Of a DNA stretch of 30,590 nt, positions 30,218 through 30,590 are shown piece after piece. The stretch covers positions 440,669 to 471,258 of the forward strand of contig BFEA01000427.1 of the NCBI GenBank assembly GCA_003427395.1, given 5' to 3'. A program made the translations under genes and the position numbers. This stretch comes from Chara braunii (Eukaryota; Streptophyta; Charophyceae; Charales; Characeae). Within the stretch, counting starts at the first letter, position 1, and each line of letters starts with the position of its first letter. Under the pieces are notes generated by a model. It was not told the origin of the DNA, searched no databases, and saw only the letters and a list, made by a program, of their open reading frames with translations.

Positions 30218-30270
30218 CTCGATAGAGTTTTCGGGATCCGTGCGAGGCGATTCCCGAAACTTCTATCGAG
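30218..30270. repeat. inverted repeat with 18-base arms
   Basis: CTCGATAGAGTTTTCGGG (30218-30235) pairs with CCCGAAACTTCTATCGAG (30253-30270), with two mismatches and a 17-base loop. Function unknown. Confidence 0.8.
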
Positions 30271-30335
30271 TCGTCCAACATAAGTCCAGTCGGCGATCCT
30301 GATGGTTGTCGTGGGTCCTGCTTTTTGTTTGCTGT

Positions 30336-30372
30336 TTCGACGCGACTCGGTTCGATGCGACTCGGTTCGACG
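30336..30372 (+). repeat. 15-base tandem repeat TTCGAYGCGACTCGG
   Basis: Two full units (30336-30350, 30351-30365) and a seven-base partial third. Confidence 0.9.
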
Positions 30373-30422
30373 ATACGTGTTGTTTCCCGCAATCGCTTTG
30401 CTGTTTCGATTGGACTTCGTTG

Positions 30423-30424
<2 letters not shown>

Positions 30425-30482
<58 letters not shown>
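30425..30482. repeat. (GA)n microsatellite
   Basis: Pure AG dinucleotide run of about 29 units. Confidence 0.98.
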
Positions 30483-30485
<3 letters not shown>

Positions 30486-30590
30486 AATAGGAGACGGGAG
30501 GATCTGACGTGTGTACTGTCTGGGCGCCGACACGCGTGAGTGAGTTTTCGACGAAGAGTGTCAGTGGCGTGACGAAGGGCGGCTGGAGAG

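Noticed and set aside
1-30590. Host protein-coding gene, defence system or biosynthetic cluster
   Set aside because: No frame outside the transposable elements carries a recognisable domain, and no exon-intron structure could be supported.

Overview
This is eukaryotic nuclear DNA, almost certainly from a land plant. The evidence is plant-type LINE ORF2s (APE endonuclease, reverse transcriptase, then a CCHC zf-RVT domain), an LTR-retrotransposon gag, foldback DNA elements, long A/T and GA/CT microsatellites and low gene density. The species cannot be named from this sequence. I find no host gene, rRNA or tRNA gene, CRISPR array or bacterial-style operon. Nearly everything recognisable is a decayed transposable element (TE) or a local repeat.

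Layout. (1) 1-222 is a GA microsatellite. (2) About 223-8677 (+) is a nearly full-length but dead LINE: ORF1 with a zinc knuckle (364-3244), ORF2 (3269-7676), a structured 3'UTR and an A27 tail. (3) 8678-10680 is non-coding, with microsatellites, small duplications and hairpins, and pieces of the LINE 3' tail in both orientations. (4) 10678-12035 (+) is a 5'-truncated copy of the same LINE family with its own structured 3'UTR and A tail. (5) 12347 to about 19770 (-) is a third, diverged LINE copy. It is interrupted by a retroposed LINE 3' end (14841-15655) and by an 879-bp foldback element (16224-17102), which is itself interrupted by a 555-bp inverted-repeat element (16309-16863) with a 10-bp target duplication. 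(6) 19771-26380 has no supportable gene. It holds three separate degenerate tandem-repeat blocks (20.4, 22.9 and 23.7-24.2 kb), a CT-rich tract, an A32 tract and three back-to-back palindromes. (7) About 26390-28800 (-) is the gag-protease part of a decayed LTR retrotransposon whose retropepsin active-site triplet is mutated. (8) 28801-30590 is non-coding, with two tandem copies of a dispersed repeat, an inverted repeat and a second GA microsatellite.

The most interesting signal is in the LINE 3'UTRs. All three copies share a short series of stem-loops before the poly(A). Stem-loop A keeps a six-base loop (TGCCCC or AGCCCC) while its stem changes by paired substitutions among the three copies. 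Stem-loop B (type sequence GCTGGACCCGGTTTCCAGC) occurs nine times in the window and shows A:T to G:C covariation at its inner pair. I infer a conserved RNA structure, plausibly the template-recognition signal for the LINE reverse transcriptase, which short non-autonomous copies may also use.
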